A stretch of 57,026 bases of DNA from Balamuthia mandrillaris (taxonomy: Eukaryota; Discosea; Longamoebia; Balamuthiidae): the NCBI GenBank assembly GCA_031835245.1, contig JAVKOQ010000329.1:1-57026 (forward strand). Direction: 5' to 3'. The notes below the pieces were generated by a model. That model was not told where the DNA came from, searched no databases, and saw only the letters and a list, made by a program, of their open reading frames with translations. Every line of letters begins with the position of its first letter. Within the stretch, counting starts at the first letter, position 1. The translations under genes and the position numbers were made by a program. Shown in pieces: positions 45,838-55,760 of this stretch.

Positions 45838-46339
45838 CATGTATGTAATGCATGGAGAACAAAAAAAATCCCAAAACCAACAAACAAACGAAATGATAGA
45901 AAGAAGCAAAGAAGAGAGGAAAAACGAAAAAGCACAGACACCACGAAGAGAGCGAAAACTAGAACGAGAGAACGAGAAGAGATGACGCATGAAAAGTTTG
46001 ACAAACGCGACAAACCTTTGTTTGAGACAGGGTCAAGCATTGGAGCGTGGTGTTCGTCTCCAAGGCCTTGGCGATTTTCTCCAAGCCCTTCACCCCAATC
46101 TTGCTCTGAGAGAGGTTGAGGTGCTGCACGGCCTTGCCCAGCTCTAGGATCTGGGTGACGGCGCTGCAGCTGGCGTTGGTGATGTTGCCGGAGAGGTTGA
46201 TCTGCTTGAGGTTGGTGTTGTTCTTGATGCGCTTGGCTATGCGGCTAACGACCGACTCATCCTCGTAGATCTGCCACCGGAGCAGCGCAAGGGAGGGGTC
46301 GTTGGCCTCAATCCTCGAAAGGATTTCTTTCTCGGCCAT
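39615..46339 (-). CDS. ROCO-family protein: LRR-Roc-COR-protein kinase
   Basis: A LRRK/Dictyostelium-Roco type signalling kinase. It starts MAEKEILSRIEANDPSLALL. N-terminal ribonuclease-inhibitor-type LRRs (NTTLQCLTLSQTKV, NCSLTSLDLSNNKITDDGV) are followed by plain LRRs (LEHLDLRFNRLSSIPPEI). The Roc GTPase has P-loop GQENVGKTSL, DFAGQE and THRD. The COR region includes SCRTKKGFKKLREALL and LENLIILDPTWLSSVFRSI. A cysteine-rich linker (AVCRCDHCGKG) precedes the kinase: glycine loop GEGGAATVYKG, lysine in VAVKELK, HRDLKTLN, DFG in VADFGTC, the segment PLWLAPEIMAG, and IYSFAMIMYEVLT. Every catalytic residue looks intact. The tail is Lys/Glu-rich with TKKEKTKKEK repeats, stop TAG. About 16 exons, 1,650-1,750 residues. 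Five introns carry (CT)n tracts in sense. Confidence 0.92.
39921..39959. repeat. (GA)n microsatellite in ROCO intron
   Basis: Sense strand (CT)n, a few bases after the donor that follows GRYMQQG. Confidence 0.9.
41787..41832. repeat. (GA)n-rich tract in ROCO intron
   Basis: Sense strand CT-rich, between the COR segment and the cysteine-rich linker exon. Confidence 0.85.
45582..45618. repeat. (GA)n microsatellite in ROCO intron
   Basis: Sense strand (CT)n, between two LRR exons. Confidence 0.9.
45781..45835. repeat. (GA)n microsatellite in ROCO intron
   Basis: Two GA runs split by tgtgaga; sense strand (CT)n. Confidence 0.9.
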
Positions 46340-46823
46340 CAGCTCTTCTTTAGTCGCCAGTTTGTACTCTTATACTTTGTTTTGTTTTTTTTTTTTTTTT
46401 TTGATTAAACGAAAATCAAACAAAGAACAAGAACAAGACAAACGTACAACAGATTCAGCGGAGCAAAACCCCCCAAAAAAAAAAGTCAATATCTGCAAAG
46501 ACTTTTTTTTTTCGTTTGTTATAGCTCCTCCCGTTTGGGCTTCTATTTTTTTTTTTATTTTTTAAAAAAAAAATATAGGAGGTGGGGTGGGGTGGGGTTG
46601 GCCCAACCACAAAAAACAGCTGTGGGGTTATTTTTTTTTTTAAATCGTTATCTGTTGTTCTTTCCTTTAAAAAAAAAACAATTATACGCTGTTTCTTCCT
46701 CACCCAAAAAAAAAAAAAAACTCCTCGTTCACCTCCTTCCTCCTGCAGATAACAAAGAGGAAGAAGAAGGGCCGCTTCAGTTTCAGTTCTGGTGTTGCTG
46801 TCGGCTTTTTATTATTAAAGAAG

Positions 46824-46867
<44 letters not shown>

Positions 46868-47116
46868 ACCTTCGGTACGAGCTCGTGAGAAAGAAGAAGA
46901 AAAAAGGCTTCGCTAACGTTTTTCTTTTGCCGGTTGCTGTTGCCTGACTATAGGAGCGTAATTGGGGAGTAACGCCCTCCCTTAGGAAATTCTTTTCAAA
47001 TTGTGGTGAGTAATTATTAACCCGGTGGAGCGGCCGGTGTTCTCCTTCCCACCTGCAGTTCCTTTCCGGGTTCTTTTCTTTTGTGGTTAAAAGCAACGCT
47101 ATTCTCGCGCGAATTC

Positions 47117-47152
<36 letters not shown>

Positions 47153-47257
47153 GCTTCTCTGCTTTGCTCCTTTTTCAGTTCTCTCTCTCTCTCTCTCTCT
47201 CTGTCTCTCCATCATTCCTCTGCGTCTTTGCCCGTCCGTTAAGGCAACAAAAGACCC
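46340..47257. promoter_or_regulatory. Spacer upstream of the ROCO gene: homopolymers, G-rich block, GA and CT runs
   Basis: Contains T20 near 46383-46402, several A/T runs of 9-14, a GGTGGGGTGGGGTGGGG block at 46581-46597, a GA run at 46827-46863 and CT runs at 47122-47150 and 47182-47202. This is the promoter side of the ROCO gene and the 3' side of the carrier gene. No protein-like frame was found. Confidence 0.55.
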
Positions 47258-48180
47258 TTATGGAAAGGTGTATTTTTGTAACAGTTCATCAAAGAGCGAA
47301 AAGTAAAGGGAGGAAAGGAAGTGGCGAAGAAGATTGACCATAAAACCGGCGTAAAACGCGCTGACGCCGCCCTCTCGCCACAGCAACAGCACGCTCTCCA
47401 CCAAGCCCATGTTGCTCACCTGCATCACCCTCTTTATGGTGTCCAAAGGATACGTTGCCGTCATCGCTAATGGGAGCAGGGGAAAAAGGGCAGAAGTGCA
47501 GAAAGAAGACAGAAGAATGAACGGAGAGCGATGATTTAAGTAGTCGGGGATTAGATGTTAAAGATGTGATGAAAGAGAGAAAGACCAGAGATAGAATGAG
47601 AATTGTAAACGAACCGGTAATGGAGGCTATCTGACCGAGCAAAAATTTCTTCCACACCGTCGTCTCTCCCTTCAATACTGTCTTTTGTGTGCTGTCCCAA
47701 CCTTTCATACCACAAGCACAAGTGAGTCACGTGAAGAAGGACAGAGGCAGAGACAGAGGCAGAGCACTAGAGCAAAGAGAGAGTTCGTTACTTGCAAAAT
47801 ACACGAAGCGATAAGGCAGGATGGCAAAAGCGCTCAACAAGTAGCCTCTGTACAAAGCTCGCAGGCCCTCCTCCCTGTACATGCCCCAGAGACAGCTGAA
47901 CGTGCCGCGGTAGTGTCGGCCGGAGAGGTCCATGGACAGGCGAGTGTAACTCACGTCCAAAGGATAGACGGCCGCTAAGGACAGAGCGCCCGCCACCCAT
48001 CCGCCCAACAACGCTCTTAGATAGAGGAACCTCCCTTCGTGCTGAAACGTTTGGGCGGCATTTAAAAGTAAGAAGTAAGAATAAAAGCAAGAGAGAAACG
48101 ACAAGAAAGACGGAAGGAGAGAAAGTACAAAGAACAACATAACAGCGTGAACAAAGAAAAGAAGAACGAAGAGGAGCAAA

Positions 48181-48225
<45 letters not shown>

Positions 48226-48742
48226 GAATAACCATTCTGTCTCGTTCCGGTGATAGTTGGAGCACCGCTTTGATGGTGTTTTGGACGGCGAGCTGAAGAG
48301 CGTTGAACGGATAGTACCGCAACAGGGAGGGTAAGAGCCCTCTCCACAAAGAAAGAAAACCGTGTTGCCTCGCGAGGGCGCCCACGGAGACCCCGCCGGA
48401 GGAGGCGCGGCTCCCCTTTGCCTCGATCAACCGCAACTGCAGCTGCAGCTTGACGGCCTCCAGCGGCAAAGAGAGCAGCTTGTTGACGACGTAAGCCGTG
48501 AAATCAGCTGCCGATAGCGGCGGGGGCGGCGGCGAGGGTCGCACTGGCAGCCACTTACACTCCCCTGCTCTGCCACAACTTTGCTCATCTTGCTCTTCCA
48601 GCTGATCCACCCACGCCTCCAGATGTTTTTCCAACCGCTCCTCCTTCTTCTTCTTCTTCTTCTTCGTTTCGTCCTTATCGTGGCCAACGCCGCCTCTCGT
48701 GCTCCCAGCAGGAGCGCTCCTACTGCCGTTAGGCGCTTGCAT
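47258..48742 (-). CDS. Mitochondrial carrier family protein (ADP/ATP-carrier-like)
   Basis: An inner-membrane solute carrier with the usual three repeats. Repeat 1: NKLLSLPLEAVKLQLQ (PLEAVK) with LPSLLRYYPFNALQLAVQ. Repeat 2: VYPLDVSYTRLSMDL with YRGYLLSAFAILPYRFVYF. Repeat 3: TYPLDTIKRVMQV with FYAGFMVNLLRH. GGWVAGALSLAAVYPLD resembles ADP/ATP carriers, but their RRRMMM signature is absent, so the substrate is uncertain. The second signature has Tyr where Lys/Arg is usual (PLDVSY). There is a polar N-terminal extension of about 90 residues with a poly-Lys run (KKKKKKKEERLEKHLEAWVD) not typical of the family. Four exons; one intron holds a (GA)n run. About 390 residues. Confidence 0.85.
48184..48220. 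repeat. (GA)n microsatellite in carrier intron
   Basis: Sense strand (CT)n, about 15 bases after the donor following PERDRM. Confidence 0.9.
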
Positions 48743-48951
48743 CGAACAGGTGTTCTTTTTGTTTTTGAGTTGTCGACAAATACAATACTTTTGTTGATTT
48801 TTTCGGAGAATTATGGACCACTCTCGATCTATCCATGAGAAAATAAATAATTTTGATTTTTGGTCTAAAAAAGGAAAAATAGTACCGATATTCCCAATAA
48901 TCCTAAAAAGTTTGGGAAAGACTTGCGCCAGTCACTTCGCTTGGTCAAACA

Positions 48952-49911
48952 TTACTCGGAGAGAGCAGGCATCAAGGCCAAAAGGACGTGATCAAAGTCC
49001 TGAGGGAAGGGAAGGTCTCCTCCGGCTTCTTCTCCTCCGGAAAGCAAAGGCTTCGCTACCGAGAGGCAGTTCTTGGGTGGAGCAAAATCAGCAGGAGAGG
49101 CTCCCTGCGAGAAGGCATAAAAGTCCAGCTGAGTACCATAACTTCCGGTTAAAGAGAGCACACGAATTGGTGATTGCGCATCATTCGCTGTTTGGTAGGG
49201 GTTTGTTATTTCTTGGATCAGTTCTTTTCTGTTCTTTTCAGCTTAGAGAGTCAACAAAGTATTGTTACCATAGACCCAATATTTGAGAAACAGTTGGGAG
49301 CCGCTGGCATAAGCCCACAAGTTGGCGTTGGTGCCGTCCACACGAGCGGATCCCACATACTTGGAGAGGCGGGCGTAGGCGAGGAGGTCCGAGTAGGAAC
49401 CGCCCAGCCTGCCACGGGAGCAGTAACCGTTGGAGATCTGGTACTGGACCTGGTTCTGGAAGTCGCTGATGACGGTGAAGCCCGGTCTTTCCACTCTGGT
49501 GGCCTGCAGGCTGGCCGAGAACCTGTTTAGTTGTTTGTTGTTTAGAGTTTTTTTTTTTCTTATGGTTAGACTATCATTGAAAGTTGCTTCATATTGGCAG
49601 TAAGAAACACGAAAACATATTCCTAACAAAAAAGCAAAACACAAAACAAAACGAAAAACAAAATCCAAACAAAAACAAAGGTAGACGTACCACAAAGAGG
49701 CCAGGGAGGAGCGGTTGCCACCGGGAGTTATTTCGATGAGGTTGGCCTTGGCATGCCAGGCTGAAGGAAAGTCGGGTTTCTGGGGGGCCGACAGCTGAAT
49801 GTCAATGGAAGCGCCTTGGGCGAGGCCACAGGCGCAACCACAAAAGACCATCGCCACCAAGGTCAACAAAAGACATGCGGAGTACCGCCGTGAAGCAAGA
49901 TGGTCAACCAT
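48952..49911 (-). CDS. Secreted ependymin-like protein
   Basis: The ATG at 49911 opens a signal peptide (ACLLLTLVAMVFCGCACGLA). Then comes a strand-rich domain: AWHAKANLIEITPGG, FSASLQATRVERPGFTVISD, VQYQISNGYCSRGRLGG, YVGSARVDGTNANLWAYASG, then across an in-phase intron VYANDAQSPIRVLSLTGSYG and DFYAFSQGASPADFAPPKNC. The order matches ependymin-related proteins: a cysteine after a YxI strand, a GSxxVxG turn, and an F-[DY]-x-F...G...P..F.PP..C ending. Known members are secreted or lysosomal, fold like LolA and bind lipids or calcium. The C-terminal tail ends LMPALSE. Three exons, about 240 residues. Family assignment is by pattern, not by search. Confidence 0.62.
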
Positions 49912-50060
49912 AGTGTGCGTGTGCCTGTCGTTCGTTCTCCAAACCCGCCGCGTGCTTCTGCTTGGCTTTGAAAAAAAATAATTTGCAACTATCGTTGCTT
50001 TCATTTGAATAATTATTGTAGAAATCATTAAAAAGAGGAGTTTGTGGTGTGGATGCGGCA

Positions 50061-50068
50061 TGACGTCA
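50061..50068. promoter_or_regulatory. CRE-type palindrome TGACGTCA in a divergent promoter
   Basis: A perfect palindrome in the 400-base head-to-head gap between the ependymin-like gene (-, start 49911) and the PIF1-like gene (+, start 50312). This is the second such site in a divergent spacer of this window. Confidence 0.4.
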
Positions 50069-50311
50069 CGAGTTGCTTTCGGTTTGATTTCTGAATGGCC
50101 ACGCGCCTCCGATATCAGATCTGATTGTGTCACTGCTTTCCCGCCAAAACCACTTCATCGTCGCATCCCCACCGTTAGCCGCGAATGCACCGCTGGGAAG
50201 ACGGGAAAACAGTGTTTCATATGCTAGCATAGAGAGAATTCGGCAAAGGGGAAGAAGGAGCTCAACCTTTGTTTTTTTTTTTTTTCAAAAATCGAGTAGA
50301 GAAGAAGAGTT

Positions 50312-51026
50312 ATGTCGCAAGGAGTAAGCAGGGGCAGGGGCAGAGGCCGAGGCGGAGGCAGAGGCCATAGAGGCGGAGCAAGCGCGTCGCCCTTTGTCAG
50401 TAGAGCGGTTCCGGGACAGGCCATCCCTATCTCGTCCCTTGCTGGTATGGTTCATTTGTTTTCGTTTGCGTTGTTGTTTGATGAGTAACTTTTGGCTCGC
50501 TACTTTTTCAGATTACGCCTACCAAGGCCCGAACTCTACCACCAACTCAGCATACGCTTCCCGCAAGAGAAAAGAGTTGCAGTACACTGACTCTCCTTTC
50601 GGCCATGGCGTTGTTGCTCGCTCTACATTGCCAGTTGCCTACAGCTACCACAACGGCCGTCACCATGGAGCAAAGAGAGCAAGAGGAGTGAGTGGAGCGG
50701 TACGCAAGCCTCTGACTCGAGGTCGTTCTGCCGGCGCTCCTTCCTTTCCTTTCCGTGCTCCCTCCCGAGGTTCTTCTTCGCCTTACTCAGCATCTGCTTC
50801 TTATCCCTCTCGTTCTGCCTCTTCTTCGTCTCATTCACACCGTTCTTCCTCTCCCTATCGTTCTTCCTCTCCAAGTGCCGATTCCTCTTATTCTCAATCT
50901 TCTTACTCGTCCTTTTCTTCATCCTCGTTGCCATTCGCTTCTTCAAGCTGTCCTTCCCTTACAGCAGATCAGAGCCTTGCCATCACCCTTGCGTTGGAAG
51001 GAGTGTCATTCTTTTTTACTGGCAGT

Positions 51027-51066
<40 letters not shown>

Positions 51067-51674
51067 GCCTGCGCTTAACTCTTGCCACCCAATAGGAACC
51101 GGCAAGTCCTATCTCTTGCGAGAAATGGTAAACCAACTAAGAAACAAGTACCGTGAACCTGATGAAGTCTTCATCACCGCACCAACGGGTCTGTCTTCTT
51201 TTCTGGTAGTTCTTGTTATTCTACTAACTTTTCCGTCAACTGTATCTGCGTATCGCCTCTCACTATCAAGGTATTGCAGCATGCAATGTCGGAGGTATAA
51301 CGTTGCATAGTTTCGGAGGCGTGGGGTTGGCACAGGAGAGCAAAGAAGTGCTTGCCGCCAAGGTTGGTAGGAACAAGCTCGCCCGTCAGCGTTGGCAAAG
51401 CGTCCGAGTACTGATTGTGGACGAAGTAAGCATGTTAGATGCTGCCTTCTTTGAGAAGTTGGAGTTTATAGGACGAACTGTGAGGTAGGTGCTTTTAACA
51501 CTGCAAAAGAGTGTTGCTTTAATCATGAATGATGGTGCAGGAGATCACAAAAGCCATTTGGGGGTATTCAAGTTATTCTTTGTGGCGACTTTTTTCAACT
51601 ACCACCTGTGAGCGATTCAAGGTAGTTTAAATGAGCCACACCTTTCTTTTTTTCCACATCGTTCACAATCTCCG

Positions 51675-51705
<31 letters not shown>

Positions 51706-52866
51706 AAACATAGAACACCGGATCCCAAAGCAAGTCAGTTTTGCTTTGAGTCCGCAACATGGCGGTGCGTCATTCAAAGGAACATCATACTTAGACAAGT
51801 GTTTCGACAATCCGACTCGGCCTTCATTTCTTTGCTCAATGGAATTCGAGAAGGCAATCTGGATGACGAAGGGGAACGTCTACTCATCCAAGCCATGATT
51901 CCCTTTGAGAAGAGAGGGTCCGCTATTACTGCTGCCTTGTCTGGTTTGTGTACTCTCTCTCTGTCTCTCTCTCTCTCTCACTCTCTCTCTCCTCTCATTC
52001 TCTTCTTTCTTCTCTGGCATCCATGTCACCGCAGATATTGCTGCAACCAAGTTGTATCCATACAGAAATGCTGTCGAAGAGGAGAATTGTAAGCGATTGC
52101 AAGAACTTCCTGGCGAAAGTGTATGCGACATTCAGCTTCCCTTATTTTATTTCTTTGGTTCTGACTTTGCCGCTGGTAGATATTTTTTACAGCAAAGGAT
52201 TCAGGCACGCCTACCTTCCTTGCTCAGCTTCAACGTAACTGCCCCGCCACCGAAAAATTAGAACTAAAAATCGGCGCACAGGTGGATATTCTTTTCCTTT
52301 TTTCTCTTCCCTTCAGTTGTTGTATTCTTATTCTCCTTCATTTGTACAAAAACAGGTCATTCTTCTCAAAAATCTAAGCACCGAGTTGGTGAACGGCTCT
52401 CGTGGAGTGGTTATAGACTTCCATTACACTTTCAACAATCTAGGCAGGCGAAGCAGCACCGCCTATCCTGAAGTTCTCTTTACAAACTCTGTCAAACGTA
52501 TCATTACACCAGAAACGTGGACAGTAGAGGTTGGAGGAGTAGTGCAAGCCACACGAGAGCAGTGTCCTCTTGCGCTTGCTTGGGCTCTTTCCATTCACAA
52601 GTCACAAGGTTTGTTATTCCTTTGCTGTCTCTTTTTATCTTATTCTTAGTCTGTTTCTTTTTTTTTTTCTTATTTCGTAAGGAATGAACATTGCCAAAGT
52701 GGAAATAGCATTGGGGAGGGTGTGGGAGTACGGTCAGGCCTATGTGGCCCTCTCTCGTGCCACTTCGTTGCAAGGCCTTCACCTCAAGGATTGGAGAGCC
52801 TCTGGCATTCGAGCTCATCCAAAAGTCAAAGCTTTCTACGAGGAGATGGCTCAAGAGCAATCATGA
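50312..52866 (+). CDS. PIF1-like DNA helicase with RGG/Ser-rich N-terminus
   Basis: A superfamily-1B 5'-to-3' helicase acting in genome or mitochondrial DNA maintenance (family role). The N-terminus is RG-rich ([17 protein letters not shown]), followed by about 150 mostly Ser/Arg/Tyr residues. The motor shows [16 protein letters not shown] (Q-like region), Walker [28 protein letters not shown], Walker [78 protein letters not shown] and [13 protein letters not shown]. All core motifs are intact. About 10 exons, some introns with (CT)n in sense. Roughly 650 residues. Stop TGA at 52864-52866; it converges on the synapsin-like gene with an 88-base gap. Confidence 0.92.
51031..51063. repeat. (CT)n microsatellite in PIF1 intron
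   Basis: Begins directly at the donor (GTCTCTCTC) of the intron that splits the Walker A region. Confidence 0.9.
51679..51705. repeat. (CT)n microsatellite in PIF1 intron
   Basis: Sense strand CT run in the intron after [11 protein letters not shown]. Confidence 0.85.
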
Positions 52867-52954
52867 GTTTATTTCCAATTCCACAACGTACATATAATTT
52901 GTTATACTCTTGCTGCTGCTTCTTTTTCTTCATTGATAACGAACTCAAGTTGTT

Positions 52955-54622
52955 TTAGGTGGAAGAGGATGCAGCAGAAGAGCTCTGATAGGCCTCTTTC
53001 ATCTTTTGCAGAACCAAGTCACGAATGTGGGCGGTGTCCTCCTCCTCATGATCAGGGTTGAGTCCTGTGGCAGTGTCGTTTACTTCCAGAATGGTATGTT
53101 TTCCTGCTTCGTCAATCACTGCATCTATACTTAATATGTCCTTTTGTTTTTTGTAAATATAAAGATTAGGGATCAATAAGGAGCAGAATGATACGCTGCG
53201 AACAATAAGAGAAAGAACAAAAACCGAATAACAAAGAGAACTAACAACAAACAAAGCAGAGAGGCAATTGTTACCAGCCCACCAAATATTTTGCTGCACT
53301 CATCTGCAAAAGTTAACAAACATGAGAAAACAAAAGCGTGAGTATTTTAACGTTCGTGCGTATATGTTTCGTGTTTTTCGCAAAGGTAACGAGGAGAAAG
53401 CATACATACCAACCCAAAGCTGGTAAGTCTCAGTAACAGGGATATCCTCCACCGTGGCAAGCCCTACGTTACCCTTCCATCCTGCAGCCATTCGCTTGAA
53501 GGCACGCACATTGTTGCCGACCTTTTGGATGCGGATGTCTCCCACATTGGGTACGAATGGCTCCACCGTTATATAGTCTGTGGCCTGTACGTGAGAAAGG
53601 AAGCGGGAAAGGAAGCCGAGGAAAGAAATGGCGCAAACCGTTGTACATGGCCATGAGGGTTGAAAAGTCGCCAAACTCTTCGTCCTTGAACCGCATCTTG
53701 CCGTAGCCTGCATGGCTAGTTCCTACCTTTGCCACCTTTTTTTTTTTTTTGGTTAACCTGGTTAGGAGGCAGGAGTAGGGAGGAGGAAGAAGGAAGGAAG
53801 AAAGGGAGGAGGAGCAAGAGGAGGAGGAGAAGGAAGGAGGAGAACTCGAAGGAGAGAAACGTACAACGGGAAACTTGTTCCAAGGCACAGCGTTTTTGGT
53901 GTTCTGTTGTGTCCACATTACAGTTATAACTTGAAGGGAAACAAAAAATAAAAAAAAGCACACATACACACACGCATGAAACGTACAGGAAAATAAGTGA
54001 TAGGGACAAGAGGAAAAACGTCTGGGCCGAGTCTGTTCTGTATCTTCTTCAGCTCCGCGATCATCAAGGCTCGCTGCGTGCTGAAGAAGATGGAGTCCAA
54101 GGAGTTGACGGAGGGCACGTTGCCCATGCGAAGCGCAAGGAGCGTGTTCAGCCAGCTCTCTCCGTGAATGCCGAGCACAAAGTTTCGCACGAGGACGAAA
54201 GAAGGAATAAAACTGTATTCATGTTGGTAAATAAAAGACTTAGAGAAAGAAAAAAAGAAAAAAGAAAAAAGAAAAAAAGAAAAAAGAAAAAAGAAAAAAG
54301 AAAAAAGAAAAAAGAAAAAGAAAAAGAATAAGAAAAAAGAAAAAAGGTTACCTTCGTTCGTATTTTTGTGAAGTTCCAAGAATGGGTTCAGGAGAAGGAT
54401 GAGCGGTGACGTGAACGCCCTCCTCATCGGTCCAAGCCTCCAGCAACCGCCATTCCGTTTGTTCTACCTTTTATAACATTCCTTTTAACACCAGAATAAA
54501 CGAATAACAGAAAAAGACAGAAAAAAAACCTTGATGTCTTCTCCATCGGGGCCTTTGCAGCCTTTGAACACTTTGTACCAGTTGTTCTGCGGGTTTGCAT
54601 CAATAACCAACAACGTGTGCAT
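52955..54622 (-). CDS. Synapsin-like ATP-grasp protein
   Basis: In animals synapsins coat synaptic vesicles; the conserved core binds ATP. It starts MHTLLVIDANPQNNWYKVFK at 54622, continues DGEDIKVEQTEW, then SFVLVRNFVLGIHGESWLNT, MGNVPSVNSLDSIFF, KKIQNRLGPDVFPLVP, TYFP, WNKFPVVAKVGTSHAGYGK, FKDEEFGDFSTLMAMYN, TDYITVEPFVPNVGDIRIQK, VGNNVRAFKRMAAGWKGNVG, VEDIPVTETYQLWV, KYFGGLDILSIDAVIDEAG and HTILEVNDTATGL with HEEEDTAHIRDLVLQKM. These follow the synapsin core in order from first strand to last helix, including the Lys of VAKVG, the GxGK loop, and Glu and Asn of ILEVND. There is no N-terminal phosphorylation domain and only a short Ser-rich tail (SSSAASSST). About 8 exons, 320-340 residues. 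Its role in a protist is unknown, perhaps vesicle-linked. Confidence 0.88.
54242..54347. repeat. (GAAAAAA)n-type minisatellite in synapsin-like intron
   Basis: About 14 units of gaaaaaa/gaaaaa, pyrimidine-rich in gene sense, in the intron just before the exon with SFVLVRNFVLG. Confidence 0.9.
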
Positions 54623-55287
54623 CCTCGTTCTTGTGTTGGTGGGAAGCGTTCGTGCTTTATAGCCACAAACCAATAAAACAAAAAGCTCAAAAATAAAGTT
54701 TCTTAGATCAGATGACCAGCAAAGTTGCTCTAATTGAGCATTTTTTGTGCTCTTAATAATCAACTGATTTCTTGGAAAAACAATCAACGGAAATGGAGTA
54801 CTTTTTGTGTTGATGTTGTGCTCAGATAATTCACCATTTAAAATTTTCCAGGAATTTTAATTTGAAAGAAGAAGGAAGAGAGAGAGGCGGAGCCGCGTGG
54901 TGCTGGAGTGCTATCGCAAACCGGTTTCGTACGAAAGAGCCAACAGCTTGAAAAACTTACCCTGTGTGTGCGTAGCAGTACAAATGGAAGCCTTTGGACG
55001 TGCGTTTGAGTTTTTACTTCATTTATCTACGTTCTAATCGCGCTCCATCCGATCTTTCCTTTTGCTTGTTTGTTTTTGTTTGTGGGGGTGCTTTGGTTGT
55101 TTGCTTTGGGACGCTTTGCAGCCATAAAGAAGCGTAAACGGGAAGGAAAAAGGTGAGGAGGAGTGCTTTGTATTGAAGATTTTTCCAATGATGTTGGGGC
55201 ATTTCATTGTCGGCATGAGTGGACGGGAAAAGGGTGGGTTAAACAAGGATCTTTTTTTTTTAAAGGTAGTTTTCAAGACTAACAGAC
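54623..55287. other. Spacer between the synapsin-like gene and the terminal LRR gene
   Basis: Includes AT-rich sequence upstream of the synapsin-like start and a short palindrome near aaaccggttt (54918-54927). A minus-strand frame at 55034-55276 has no domain. The synapsin-like promoter is expected near 54630-54900. Confidence 0.5.
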
Positions 55288-55729
55288 TTACTTGGCGAAT
55301 GGGTTGAAAAGAAAGCCGACCAAAACGGCAACAATGACGATAAGAAACAGCTCTCTTCTGCTGAGGAACCCGGACCTCTCGTTTTGTTTGATTCTTTCGA
55401 TTTGCTGCTGAAGATCTCTTATTCTGTGCCTTTGCTCTTCTAGCTCAGCTTTTCCTGCCGTCTTTTGCTGTTCTTCTAGTCTCTGGTCGCGCGTCAACAA
55501 GAGCTCTGATATTTTGGCCATCAAGCCCGATGAAATGTTGTTACCTGCAACAGTATTTTCTCAAATGAGGTACCTCCTCTCACCCATCTCGACTAACCCC
55601 CCCTTAATTGAAGGAAGTAAAAACGTACCGCGAAGGTCCAAGGACCCGATGTTGGGGTTCTGTTTGAGAGCCTCCGCAAGAGCAGCTGCGCCTCTATCGC
55701 TGATTCGGCAACCTTGGAGAATTTGGTAT

Positions 55730-55760
<31 letters not shown>

